Origin: Streptomyces flavofungini
GTDB lineage: Bacteria; Actinomycetota; Actinomycetes; Streptomycetales; Streptomycetaceae
Length of the DNA stretch: 64,000 nt
Reading direction: 5' to 3'
Assembly: GCF_014650815.1 (NCBI RefSeq)
Contig: NZ_BMVR01000001.1
Location: 806,001-870,000, forward strand
The position numbers and the translations under genes are program-made. Numbering within the stretch: the stretch's first letter is position 1; every line of letters begins with the position of its first letter. The notes under the pieces are model-generated. The model saw only the letters and a program-made list of their open reading frames with translations, searched no databases and was not told the origin of the DNA. Positions 1-7,560 of this stretch are shown one piece after another.

Positions 1-95
1 CCCGCCCAGAGCGTGGTCGCCCCGTCGAGAACGAATCCGCCACCACTGTGTCCCTCGGCGCGTGCGGGCGCCGGGATCAGTTGCTCAAAGGTCAT
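1..95 (-). CDS. Start of a probable GH20 beta-N-acetylhexosaminidase, cut by the left edge
   Basis: Reading the minus strand from ATG at 95 gives about 31 residues beginning MTFEQLIPAPARAEG and continuing to FVLDGATTLWAG at the window edge. This resembles the N-terminal beta domain (Glyco_hydro_20b) of family 20 beta-N-acetylhexosaminidases, which begins with an 'IPxP' strand followed by a 'FxLDxxT' strand. The ribosome site is weak. Only this N-terminus is visible, so catalytic residues cannot be checked. The family hydrolyses terminal N-acetylhexosamine from chitin or wall glycans. The assignment is inference from a short stretch. Confidence 0.5.
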   Translation of the reverse strand, partial: MTFEQLIPAPARAEGHSGGGFVLDGATTLWA

Positions 96-160
96 GGCCA
101 GAGGCTGCCACGCGATTGCACGCGACAAAAGGGCCGTTGCGGGGCATGCAACGACACAGA

Positions 161-198
161 GAACGCCGGACGGGCCGCGTACGGACCGCCCGGCGTTC
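161..198 (-). terminator. Hairpin terminator after the DUF3039 gene
   Basis: Perfect 9-bp arms GAACGCCGG (161-169) and CCGGCGTTC (190-198) enclose a loop that can pair further (CGG/CCG). The hairpin begins 17 nt past the minus-strand stop at 216. There is no long T run, which is usual in Streptomyces. Confidence 0.6.
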
Positions 199-215
199 CC
201 AGAAGGAGGCGCGGA

Positions 216-512
216 CTACTTCTTGCCGTCCTTGCCACCCTTGTCCTTGTCGCCGCCTGCGCCCATGGACTCGTAGATCTCCTTGCACATGGGACAGACG
301 GGATACTTCTTCGGGTCGCGGCCGGGGACCCACACCTTGCCGCACAGCGCCACGACGGGCGTGCCGTCGAGCGCGCTCGCCATGATCTTGTCCTTCTGGA
401 CGTAGTGCGCGTAGCGCTCGTGGTCGCCGTCACCGTGCGACACCTGTGGCGTCGGCTCTACGAGGGTCCCCGTACCTGCCCCGCGCTCGGGCTCGGGCTC
501 AAGAGTGCTCAT
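216..512 (-). CDS. DUF3039 family small zinc-ribbon-like protein
   Basis: A 98-aa protein if it starts at ATG 512 (101 aa from the upstream codon at 521). The core reads YAHYVQKDKIMASALDGTP, then VVALCGKVWVPGRDP and YPVCPMCKEIYESM, the pattern of DUF3039, a small actinobacterial protein of unknown function. One Cys followed by a CPMC pair could bind zinc. The C-terminus is a lysine/glycine/aspartate tail. Its start overlaps the end of the upstream transporter by 14 bp (499-512), so translation is probably coupled. Function is not known. Confidence 0.85.
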   Translation of the reverse strand: MSTLEPEPERGAGTGTLVEPTPQVSHGDGDHERYAHYVQKDKIMASALDGTPVVALCGKVWVPGRDPKKYPVCPMCKEIYESMGAGGDKDKGGKDGKK

Positions 513-1716
513 AAGTGCCAAGGGTACTCACGCCGGGCGCGTCCTGGCAGCGGCTGCCGTCCGAGCCGTGCCGGTGCGGCCCCGTGCGCCGCGCACGCGC
601 CGCCACGCCGTGCAGCGCGAGCCCAAGGGCGGCCACCCCGGCCGCCACCCACGGCAGCGCGTCCGCCCCGAGGCCGGCCGACAGGGCGAGGCCCGCGGCG
701 CCGGAGCCGACGGCGCTGCCGAGGTAGAGCGCGGAGTTGTTCAGCGCGAGCGCCACCGTGCCGCGCTCGGCGGACAGCGCCAACAGCCGGTGCTGCTGAG
801 GCACTTGCAGGGCCCAGCCGACCGCACCCCAGAGCACCAGCGCCGGGAAGGCCGCCGCCCCGAGCACCGGCAGCGCGAGCTCGGCCACCACCAGGGCCGC
901 CATCAGTCCCGCGACCAGGGCGTACAGTCTCCCCCACCGGTCCACGAGCGGCCCCGCGAGCACACTGCCGAGCACCCCGCCGATCCCCCACGCCCAGAGG
1001 TACGGCGCCACGTCGCCCTCGCCGACACCGCCCGCGGCCGCCAGGACCGGCGCGAGGTACGTGTACAGGCCGAGGCTCGACACCGCGCCCAGGAAGGAGA
1101 CGCCGACGACCGGCAGGACGGCCCGGTCGGCGAGCGCCCCGAGCCGCGCCCGCACCGGCACCGGCGGCGCGGACGGCACCTCCGGCAGCCCGCCGGCGAG
1201 CCCCACGAGGGCCGCCGCGCCGAGCCCGGTGACCAGCCACATGGTCGAACGCCACGAGGTGTGGTCGGCGAGCAGCACCCCGAGCGGCACCCCGAGGACC
1301 GTGCCGGAGCTCATGCCGCCCATGATCAGCGCGAGCGCCCGCCCGCGCCGCTCGGGCCCGGCGAGGGCCGCGGCGGCGGCCGTGGACAGGGCCGAGTAGA
1401 CCCCGGCACCCGCCCCGGCCACGGCGCGCGCGAGGAGCAGCACGGCGAGGCCCGGCGCGAGCGCGGTCGCGGCGTTGCCGAGGGTGAAGACGGCGAGCGC
1501 GGCGATGATCAGCACGCGGGGGCGGACGCCCGCCAGGAGGCCCGCGACGAGCGGCGCGCTCACCGCGTACGCGAGTGTGAAGACCGTGACCATCTGTCCG
1601 GCGAGGGACACGGTCGTGCCCAGGTCGTCCGCGACCACGGGCAGCAGCCCCGCCATCACGTAGGCGTCGAGCCCCAATGTGAAGGCCCCCAGCATCAGCA
1701 GCCATATTCGCCGCAC
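499..1716 (-). CDS. MFS transporter, drug/arabinose-efflux type
   Basis: A 405-aa protein starting at GTG 1716 (VRRIWLLMLGAFTLGLDAYV), with GGGAG 9 nt upstream. It has about 12 hydrophobic helices. The first loop pattern LPVVADDLGTTVSLAGQ and the segment VLGVPLGVLLADHTSWRSTM match the drug:H+ antiporter (DHA) branch of the major facilitator superfamily, which exports small molecules using the proton gradient. It is divergent from a LysR-type regulator, a classical regulator-exporter pair, so the neighbour probably controls it. Substrate cannot be inferred. A much longer open frame upstream in the same phase is an antisense shadow of the regulator. Confidence 0.88.
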   Translation of the reverse strand: MRRIWLLMLGAFTLGLDAYVMAGLLPVVADDLGTTVSLAGQMVTVFTLAYAVSAPLVAGLLAGVRPRVLIIAALAVFTLGNAATALAPGLAVLLLARAVAGAGAGVYSALSTAAAAALAGPERRGRALALIMGGMSSGTVLGVPLGVLLADHTSWRSTMWLVTGLGAAALVGLAGGLPEVPSAPPVPVRARLGALADRAVLPVVGVSFLGAVSSLGLYTYLAPVLAAAGGVGEGDVAPYLWAWGIGGVLGSVLAGPLVDRWGRLYALVAGLMAALVVAELALPVLGAAAFPALVLWGAVGWALQVPQQHRLLALSAERGTVALALNNSALYLGSAVGSGAAGLALSAGLGADALPWVAAGVAALGLALHGVAARARRTGPHRHGSDGSRCQDAPGVSTLGTYEHS

Positions 1717-1830
1717 CGCACCCAGCTCCCTTCGTCCGCGTGGCGGCACGGGTCGCGTGCCGCCGAGAAGAAACGCCAGAAACGTAGGCAGTCTCCGGTT
1801 CGGCGGGGAAATGCCCACCGAGGTGCATTT

Positions 1831-1845
1831 ATGCTCCGTAGGCAT
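1831..1845. promoter_or_regulatory. Candidate LysR-type (T-N11-A) dyad at the regulator start
   Basis: The dyad ATGC-N7-GCAT contains the T-N11-A core typical of LysR-family sites. It lies in the divergent region and its right arm overlaps the ATG of the LysR gene at 1844, which would suit autoregulation. Short dyads occur by chance, so this is a candidate only. Confidence 0.35.
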
Positions 1846-2716
1846 GGATGCATCGCCCCCCGAGAGCGCCCCCGACGGAGTCGAGCTGCGCCACCTGCGC
1901 GCCTTCCTCGCCGTCGCCGACGAGCTGAGCTTCACGCACGCCGCCGCCGTCCTGCGCATCGGCCAGCCCGCCCTGACGCGTACGGTGCGGGCCCTGGAGA
2001 CCGCCCTCGGCGCCCGGCTCCTGGACCGCACGACCCGCAGCGTCGAACTCACCGACGCGGGGCGTCGCCTGCGCGACGAACTGGGGCCGCTGCTGTCCCG
2101 CCTCGACGCGACCCTCGGCGCCGCCCGGGGCGGGCCGCCGCTCCTCCGGCTCGGCTTCACCTCGCTGCTGCCGGAGGCCTGCGGGCCGCTCACCGTCGCC
2201 TTCAAGGCGGCCACCGGCGCGGGGGTGCGGCTGGTGCGGCGGGCCGAGCCGCTGGCCGGGCTCGCGGCGGGGGTGTGCGACATCGCTGTCGTACGCGGGG
2301 AGATTCCGCCGGGGATGGCGGTGCGTGACCGGGTGCTGCTGCACGAGCCGCGCATCGCCGTGGTGGCCCGGGGGTCGGGCGATCTGGCGCATCGGCGGGT
2401 CGTGGACTGGGCGGAGCTGGCGGATGTGCCGTTGGTCGTGAACACCGTCACCGGGACCACCCGGCCCGATCTCTGGCCGGTGGGGCGGCGGCCTCGGCTC
2501 GCCTGCACCGCCGACAACTTCGACGAGTGGCTGGAGGCCGTGGTGGCGGGGCACGGGGTGGGGGTCGCGCCGGAGCCGGTCGCCCGGCGGCATACGCATC
2601 CGGGGCTGCGGTACGTGCGGCTCAAGAACGCGCCGCCGGTCGCCGTGCGGCTTGCCGTGCCCGCTCGGGACGCGCATCCGCTGGCTGAGCGGTATTTGCA
2701 GGTGCGGGTGGGGTAG
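1844..2716 (+). CDS. LysR family transcriptional regulator
   Basis: A 290-aa protein beginning MDASPPESAPDG. Residues about 11-70 form the LysR winged helix-turn-helix (LRHLRAFLAVADELSFTHAA, then IGQPALTRTVRALE). The rest is the two-lobed effector-binding domain (LRLGFTSLLPEACGPLTVAF). Such proteins bind T-N11-A sites and usually control a divergent gene, here the MFS exporter at 499-1716. The ribosome site before ATG 1844 is poor; upstream in-frame codons add a Pro/Arg-rich stretch unlike the family, so 1844 is preferred. The ligand is unknown. Confidence 0.88.
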   Translation: MDASPPESAPDGVELRHLRAFLAVADELSFTHAAAVLRIGQPALTRTVRALETALGARLLDRTTRSVELTDAGRRLRDELGPLLSRLDATLGAARGGPPLLRLGFTSLLPEACGPLTVAFKAATGAGVRLVRRAEPLAGLAAGVCDIAVVRGEIPPGMAVRDRVLLHEPRIAVVARGSGDLAHRRVVDWAELADVPLVVNTVTGTTRPDLWPVGRRPRLACTADNFDEWLEAVVAGHGVGVAPEPVARRHTHPGLRYVRLKNAPPVAVRLAVPARDAHPLAERYLQVRVG

Positions 2717-2721
2717 CCCGG

Positions 2722-2842
2722 CCGGGGGCTCTCCCCCGTCCCGCCCCTTCCCGAAACTGGGGCTCCGCCCCAGACGCCGCTCCTCAAACGCCGGAGGGGC
2801 TGAGACTTACCCGCACATCAAGGCGCCGTCGGAGGGGCTGAA
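2722..2842. repeat. Common Streptomyces intergenic repeat, one full and one partial copy
   Basis: After the LysR stop lies a module with a GGGGCTCCGCCCC-type hairpin (about 2760-2772) followed by CTCAAACGCCGGAGGGGCTG, and then a second partial tail GTCGGAGGGGCTGAAA near 2827. This module is familiar from very many Streptomyces intergenic regions. It probably also serves as terminator for the convergent genes on either side. Confidence 0.65.
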
Positions 2843-2855
2843 ACCCAGCGGTACG

Positions 2856-3416
2856 TCAATTCAGCGACGGGTCGTCCGGATACGTCGCCACCATCGCCAG
2901 TTCGCTGCGCTGGCGGCGCAGCACCGCTCGCCACAGGCGTTCCGGGTCCGGGGACGACACGTCGCCCGGCTCGGACTCGACGACGTACCAGGCGCCCTCC
3001 ACCAGTTCGTCTTCGAGCTGGCCGGGGCCCCAGCCCGCGTAACCGGCGAAGATGCGGAGGCTGCCCAGGGCGGAGGCGAGGAGTTCGGGTGGGGCCTCCA
3101 GGTCCACGAGGCCGATCGCGCCGTGCACGCGGCGCCAGCCGAGGGGGCCCTCCTCGCCGGGGATGACGGCGACGCCGAGAGCCGAGTCGAGGGAGACCGG
3201 GCCGCCCTGGAAGACGACGCCGGGGGCGCCCGCGAGGTCGCCCCAGCCGTCCAGGATGTCCGCGACGTCCACCGGGGTCGGGCGGTTGAGGACGACGCCC
3301 AGGGAGCCCTCCTCGTCGTGGTCGAGGAGCAGCACCACCGCGCGGTCGAAATTGGGGTCCGACAGGGCCGGCGTGGCCACGAGCAGCCGCCCTGTGAGCG
3401 AGGACACCTCGGTCAT
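2856..3416 (-). CDS. YqgE/AlgH family protein
   Basis: A 186-aa protein from ATG 3416 (MTEVSSLTGRLLVATPAL). It shows the family core DPNFDRAVVLLLDHDEEGSLG, then VVLNRPTPVDV, VFQGGPVSLDSALGV and AGYAGWGPGQLEDEL. The last two are the 'GGPV' and 'GYAGWxPGQL' signatures of UPF0301 (DUF179). The molecular role is not settled; AlgH influences alginate regulation in Pseudomonas. Two in-frame ATGs lie upstream (3425, 3458), but family alignment favours 3416. It is divergent from murA. Confidence 0.9.
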   Translation of the reverse strand: MTEVSSLTGRLLVATPALSDPNFDRAVVLLLDHDEEGSLGVVLNRPTPVDVADILDGWGDLAGAPGVVFQGGPVSLDSALGVAVIPGEEGPLGWRRVHGAIGLVDLEAPPELLASALGSLRIFAGYAGWGPGQLEDELVEGAWYVVESEPGDVSSPDPERLWRAVLRRQRSELAMVATYPDDPSLN

Positions 3417-3670
3417 GCCAGACATGATCCCGCATCCCGGGCGCCCGTGGGGAGCCAATCGACCGACGCGCGGGAACGCAGCTCAGCGGGTGCCGGGGCC
3501 GGTGGAGCGGGCGATTGCCCCCGTGACCGTGAGCGTCCGGTTCCGCACGGTTCGTGTTGTAGCGGACTCATGACGCGTCTGAGGCCTCCTCGGGCTTACT
3601 TAAGGGGGGTACGGGGCCATTACGCTTGGCCCTTTGGTCCCCCCGTCCACCTCATCGGAACGCGAGATTC

Positions 3671-5020
3671 ATGACCGTCACCGGCACCCAAGACGTACTG
3701 CTTGTCCATGGCGGAACCCCGCTGGAGGGTGAGATCCGCGTCCGCGGCGCGAAGAACCTCGTGCCCAAGGCCATGGTCGCCGCCCTGCTCGGAAGCGCTC
3801 CGAGCCGGCTGCGCAATGTCCCGGACATCCGCGACGTACGCGTCGTACGCGGCCTGCTGCAACTGCACGGTGTGACGGTCCGCCCCGGTGAGGAGCCGGG
3901 TGAGCTGCTGCTCGACCCCTCGCACGTGGAGAGCGCGAACGTCGCCGACATCGACGCGCACGCGGGCTCCTCCCGCATTCCGATCCTGTTCTGCGGACCG
4001 CTCCTGCACCGTCTCGGGCACGCCTTCATCCCGGGCCTCGGCGGCTGCGACATCGGCGGCCGGCCGATCGACTTCCACTTCGAGGTGCTCCGCCAGTTCG
4101 GCGCGACCATCGAGAAGCGCGAGGGCGGCCAGTACCTGGAGGCCCCGCAGCGGCTGCGCGGCACGAAGATCAAGCTGCCGTACCCCTCCGTGGGCGCCAC
4201 CGAGCAGGTCCTGCTCACCGCCGTCCTCGCCGAGGGCGTGACGGAGCTCTCCAACGCCGCGGTGGAGCCGGAGATCGAGGACCTGATCTGCGTCCTGCAG
4301 AAAATGGGCGCGATCATCGCCATGGACACCGACCGGACCATCCGGATCACCGGTGTCGACAAGCTCGGCGGCTACAACCACGCGGCCCTGCCGGACCGCC
4401 TGGAGGCCGCCTCCTGGGCGTCCGCGGCCCTGGCGACCGAAGGCAACATCTACATCCGCGGCGCCCAGCAGCGCTCGATGATGACGTTCCTGAACACCTT
4501 CCGGAAGGTGGGCGGTGCCTTCGAGATCGACGACGAGGGCATCCGCTTCTGGCACCCGGGCGGCCAGCTCAAGTCCATCGCCCTGGAGACGGACGTCCAC
4601 CCCGGTTTCCAGACCGACTGGCAGCAGCCCCTGGTCGTCGCCCTGACGCAGGCCACGGGCCTGTCCATCGTCCACGAGACGGTGTACGAGTCCCGGCTCG
4701 GCTTCACCTCCGCGCTGAACCAGATGGGCGCCCACATCCAGCTCTACCGCGAGTGCCTGGGCGGTTCCGACTGCCGCTTCGGCCAGCGCAACTTCCTGCA
4801 CTCCGCGGTGGTCAGCGGACCCACCAAGCTGCAGGGCGCCGACCTGGTCATTCCCGACCTGCGCGGCGGCTTCTCGTACCTGATCGCCGCCCTCGCGGCG
4901 CAGGGCACCTCCCGTGTCCACGGCATCGACCTGATCAACCGCGGCTACGAGAACTTCATGGACAAGCTCACGGAACTCGGCGCGAAGGTCGAGCTCCCGG
5001 GCAAGCCCGCGCTGGGCTAG
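3671..5020 (+). CDS. murA: UDP-N-acetylglucosamine 1-carboxyvinyltransferase (MurA)
   Basis: A 449-aa enzyme of the EPSP-synthase fold that transfers enolpyruvate from PEP to UDP-GlcNAc, the first committed step of peptidoglycan synthesis in the cytoplasm. Visible motifs are the N-terminal LEGEIRVRGAKNLVPKAMVA, with the conserved Lys-Asn, and the loop FIPGLGGCDIGGRPID. Its cysteine (residue 126) is the position attacked by fosfomycin in other MurA proteins. Start ATG 3671 gives the usual N-terminus; the ribosome site is weak. It converges with hup and ends at a strong hairpin. Streptomyces usually carry two murA paralogues, so this may not be the only one. Confidence 0.93.
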   Translation: MTVTGTQDVLLVHGGTPLEGEIRVRGAKNLVPKAMVAALLGSAPSRLRNVPDIRDVRVVRGLLQLHGVTVRPGEEPGELLLDPSHVESANVADIDAHAGSSRIPILFCGPLLHRLGHAFIPGLGGCDIGGRPIDFHFEVLRQFGATIEKREGGQYLEAPQRLRGTKIKLPYPSVGATEQVLLTAVLAEGVTELSNAAVEPEIEDLICVLQKMGAIIAMDTDRTIRITGVDKLGGYNHAALPDRLEAASWASAALATEGNIYIRGAQQRSMMTFLNTFRKVGGAFEIDDEGIRFWHPGGQLKSIALETDVHPGFQTDWQQPLVVALTQATGLSIVHETVYESRLGFTSALNQMGAHIQLYRECLGGSDCRFGQRNFLHSAVVSGPTKLQGADLVIPDLRGGFSYLIAALAAQGTSRVHGIDLINRGYENFMDKLTELGAKVELPGKPALG

Positions 5021-5033
5021 CCCGCAGCACGCG

Positions 5034-5069
5034 AAGAGGGCGGCCACCCCACCGGGTGGCCGCCCTCTT
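5034..5069. terminator. Bidirectional terminator between murA and hup
   Basis: A perfect 16-bp stem (5034-5049 with 5054-5069) closes a CACC loop, followed by T and C residues on the plus strand. It starts 14 nt after the murA stop and lies just beyond the hup stop on the other strand, so it can serve both convergent genes. Confidence 0.85.
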
Positions 5070-5082
5070 TCGCTGCTCGGGG

Positions 5083-5364
5083 CTACTTGCCCTTTGCCGC
5101 TTCCTTCAGCTTGGAACCGGCCGAAACCTTGACGCTGTAGCCGGCCGGGATGTTGATCGGCTCGCCGGTCTGCGGGTTGCGGGCGGTGCGAGCGGCACGG
5201 TGGGTGCGCTCGAAGGTCAGGAAGCCGGGGATGGTGACCTTCTCGTCGCCCTTGGCAACGATCTCGCCGACGGTCTCGGCGAACGCGGCCAGCACGGCGT
5301 CGGCGTCCTTACGGGTCACCTCGGCGCGGTCGGCCAGCGCGGCCACCAGCTCACTGCGGTTCAT
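5083..5364 (-). CDS. hup: HU family DNA-binding protein
   Basis: A 93-aa single-domain HU protein beginning MNRSELVAALADRAEVTRKD. It contains the conserved beta-arm region with RNPQTGEPINIPA and ends KLKEAAKGK. It lacks the long lysine-rich tail of the second Streptomyces HU (HupS), so it corresponds to the HupA-type protein. HU dimers bend and compact nucleoid DNA with little sequence preference. It is a single-gene unit between murA and the malic enzyme, with a long 5' region (5365-5760) that should hold its promoter. Confidence 0.93.
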   Translation of the reverse strand: MNRSELVAALADRAEVTRKDADAVLAAFAETVGEIVAKGDEKVTIPGFLTFERTHRAARTARNPQTGEPINIPAGYSVKVSAGSKLKEAAKGK

Positions 5365-5760
5365 GTTTGTACTCCCGTGTTCTTCTTGCTGTTGAGGCGT
5401 GCCTCGCGGCGGAGCCGCATATCGGGCACAGCGAAGCCGATGCTGCCAGGGTCCTCAGGCGGCCCCGGACCCGGGTCCGTCGTCAGACCCTCGCGCCCAG
5501 AGACGCATCCTGCCCCCACCTGCGGCGGGAAAGCCAATCCGGCACCCGTGGGAGTCACACGAAAAGCACTGTTTCTCGGCAGTTGCCTCGAAATGGTGAC
5601 GCTCCGTCCGCTCCCGGTGCCGGACCGCATGCCCTGACGGACCGGCGGGGGCCGGCGCAGGGCCCCTCGGGGGCCGGTCGGGCCGCGCGGGCCCTGCGGC
5701 CCGCGTCCCGCCACCCTAGAGGGCCGTTGTCGGCGCCGCGTTCCGCGACGCGCCGTGCTG
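5365..5760. other. Intergenic region upstream of hup
   Basis: This region has no convincing gene. It holds the 5' region of hup and the 3' hairpin of the malic enzyme gene. A pair GTCAC/GTGAC at about 5553 and 5599 brackets a locally AT-richer stretch that may contain the hup promoter; no clear -35/-10 pair was identified. Confidence 0.5.
5657..5697 (-). terminator. Hairpin after the malic enzyme gene
   Basis: Perfect 9-bp arms GCAGGGCCC (5657-5665) and GGGCCCTGC (5689-5697) enclose a further CCC/GGGG pairing segment. It starts about 64 nt past the stop of the minus-strand malic enzyme gene. Confidence 0.5.
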
Positions 5761-7191
5761 TCAGGCCGTGGCGCCCGTCACAGCCGCCCCGGCGGCCTTG
5801 GCGGCGGTGCGCACCGCACCGGCGACCGCGCCCGCGACCTTGTCGTTGAAGACGCTGGGGATGATGTAGTTCGGGTTCAGCTCGTCCTCGGTGACCACGT
5901 CGGCCAGGGCGGTGGCCGCGGCCAGCATCATCTCCGTGTTGACCGTGCGCGACTGGGCGTCGAGCAGGCCGCGGAAGACGCCGGGGAACACCAGGACGTT
6001 GTTGATCTGGTTGGGGAAGTCCGACCGTCCGGTGGCCACAACTGCCGCCGTCTGGCGGGCGATTGCGGGGTCGACCTCGGGATCCGGATTCGCGAGCGCG
6101 AACACGATGGCGTCGTCCGCCATGGCCGCCACGTCGTCCGCGCCGAGCACGTTCGGGGCCGATACCCCGATGAACACATCGGCGCCGACGACGGCCTCCT
6201 TGAGGGTGCCGGTGACGCCCTCCGGGTTGGTGTTGTCGGCGATCCAGCGCAGCGGCGAACCGGCCGCGGCGTCCACCAGGTCCTCGCGGCCCGCGTGCAC
6301 GACGCCGTGGATGTCGGCGACGACGGCGTGCTTGACGCCCGCGGCGAGCAGCAGCTTCAGGATGGCCGTACCGGCCGCCCCGGCGCCGGACATGACCACG
6401 CGCACGTCGCCGATCCCCTTGCCCACCACGCGCAGCGCGTTGGTCAGGGCGGCGAGCACGACGATCGCGGTGCCGTGCTGGTCGTCGTGGAAGACGGGGA
6501 TGTCCAGGGCCTCGCGGAGGCGGGCCTCGATCTCGAAGCAGCGGGGCGCGGAGATGTCCTCCAGATTGATGCCCGCGAAGCCGGGGGCGATCGCCTTGAC
6601 GATCTCGACGATCGCGTCGGTGTCCTGGGTGTCCAGGCACAGCGGCCAGGCGTCGATGCCCGCGAAGCGCTTGAAGAGGGCCGCCTTGCCCTCCATGACG
6701 GGCAGCGCGGCCTTCGGCCCGATGTTCCCCAGGCCCAGCACGGCGGAGCCGTCCGTCACGACCGCAACGGAGTTGCGCTTGATGGTGAGGCGGCGCGCGT
6801 CCTCGGGGTTCTCGGCGATCGCCATGCACACGCGGGCGACGCCCGGGGTGTAGATCATGGAGAGGTCGTCGCGGTTGCGGATGGGGTGCTTCGACTGCAT
6901 CTCGATCTTGCCGCCGAGGTGCATCAGGAACGTACGGTCGGAGACCTTGCCGAGGGTGACGCCCTCGATGCCGCGCAGCTCCTCGACGATCTCGTCGGCG
7001 TGCGCGGTGGAGGTCGCGGCGATCGTGACGTCGATACGGAGCTTCTCGTGGCCGGACGCCGTGACGTCGAGGCCGGTGACCGAGCCGCCGGAGGACTCCA
7101 CGGCCGTGGTGAGCTGGGAGACCGCGGTTCCGCTCGCGGGCACCTCCAGCCTGACCGTCATCGAGTAGGAGACGCTGGGCGCCGTTGCCAT
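5761..7191 (-). CDS. NAD-dependent malic enzyme with N-terminal ACT domain
   Basis: A 476-aa protein preceded by GAGGAAG 7 nt before ATG. Residues about 9-80 form an ACT-like regulatory domain (YSMTVRLEVPASGTAVSQL). The malic domain follows (MIYTPGVARVCMAIAENPED; DIPVFHDDQHGTAIVVLAAL), then a Rossmann domain with SGAGAAGTAI. It oxidatively decarboxylates malate to pyruvate and CO2, feeding pyruvate from the TCA cycle. NAD preference is inferred from the orthologous Streptomyces malate oxidoreductase rather than from a decisive residue. It is transcribed alone, with a 369-bp upstream region. Confidence 0.92.
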   Translation of the reverse strand: MATAPSVSYSMTVRLEVPASGTAVSQLTTAVESSGGSVTGLDVTASGHEKLRIDVTIAATSTAHADEIVEELRGIEGVTLGKVSDRTFLMHLGGKIEMQSKHPIRNRDDLSMIYTPGVARVCMAIAENPEDARRLTIKRNSVAVVTDGSAVLGLGNIGPKAALPVMEGKAALFKRFAGIDAWPLCLDTQDTDAIVEIVKAIAPGFAGINLEDISAPRCFEIEARLREALDIPVFHDDQHGTAIVVLAALTNALRVVGKGIGDVRVVMSGAGAAGTAILKLLLAAGVKHAVVADIHGVVHAGREDLVDAAAGSPLRWIADNTNPEGVTGTLKEAVVGADVFIGVSAPNVLGADDVAAMADDAIVFALANPDPEVDPAIARQTAAVVATGRSDFPNQINNVLVFPGVFRGLLDAQSRTVNTEMMLAAATALADVVTEDELNPNYIIPSVFNDKVAGAVAGAVRTAAKAAGAAVTGATA

Positions 7192-7560
7192 GGCGGACTT
7201 CCTCTGCTTTCACCTTGTAGCTGTTGCCGTCCGATCGTCGCACCTACCCCTGAGTACGCGGTAGCCGCATCGGATTACGAACGTTTTGTTCACGCATATT
7301 TCGGAAAGTGGTTTCCACCATACGAGAACTTCAGGGAAACGAGAAGAGGTCCACGTCATCAGTGACGTGGACCTCTTCCGTACGTTCAGTGACACCGACC
7401 CGCCATGCTCGCCTCGCGGCAAGTGGTCGCTCGTAGCGACGAAGGTTGGGCCCGGGGGCTTGGATCGGGCCGGTGCCACATCAACGGTAACAAACGATCC
7501 CCGTAAGGCAATTCCCGTCCCGCACAATCTCCCCGGGCCCACGGCGCGCCGTCGTGACGT
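7192..7560. other. Intergenic region between malic enzyme and helicase genes
   Basis: No gene is seen here. It contains a 12-bp palindrome ACGGCGCGCCGT (7541-7552) just after the helicase stop, a 16-bp-stem hairpin (7343-7378) and a locally AT-rich stretch (about 7255-7320) close to the malic enzyme start. A tRNA was considered for 7395-7480 and rejected. Confidence 0.5.
7343..7378. terminator. Strong symmetric hairpin
   Basis: A perfect 16-bp stem, GAAGAGGTCCACGTCA (7343-7358) with its complement at 7363-7378, closes a 4-nt TCAG loop. It lies about 180 nt past the helicase stop and 150 nt before the malic enzyme start, both on the minus strand. It most likely ends helicase transcription or a short RNA made from the gap. 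Confidence 0.65.

Noticed and set aside
7400..7440. Resemblance of CTCGCGGCAAG to a rifamycin-associated element
   Set aside because: Only about half of the expected inverted repeat matches, and it lies downstream of the helicase gene rather than in its promoter.
7395..7480. Paired GTCGCTACGAGCGAC and CTTGCCGCGAGGCGAG segments that look tRNA-like or riboswitch-like
   Set aside because: No acceptor stem, T-loop or anticodon arrangement fits a tRNA, and the order matches no riboswitch family known to me.
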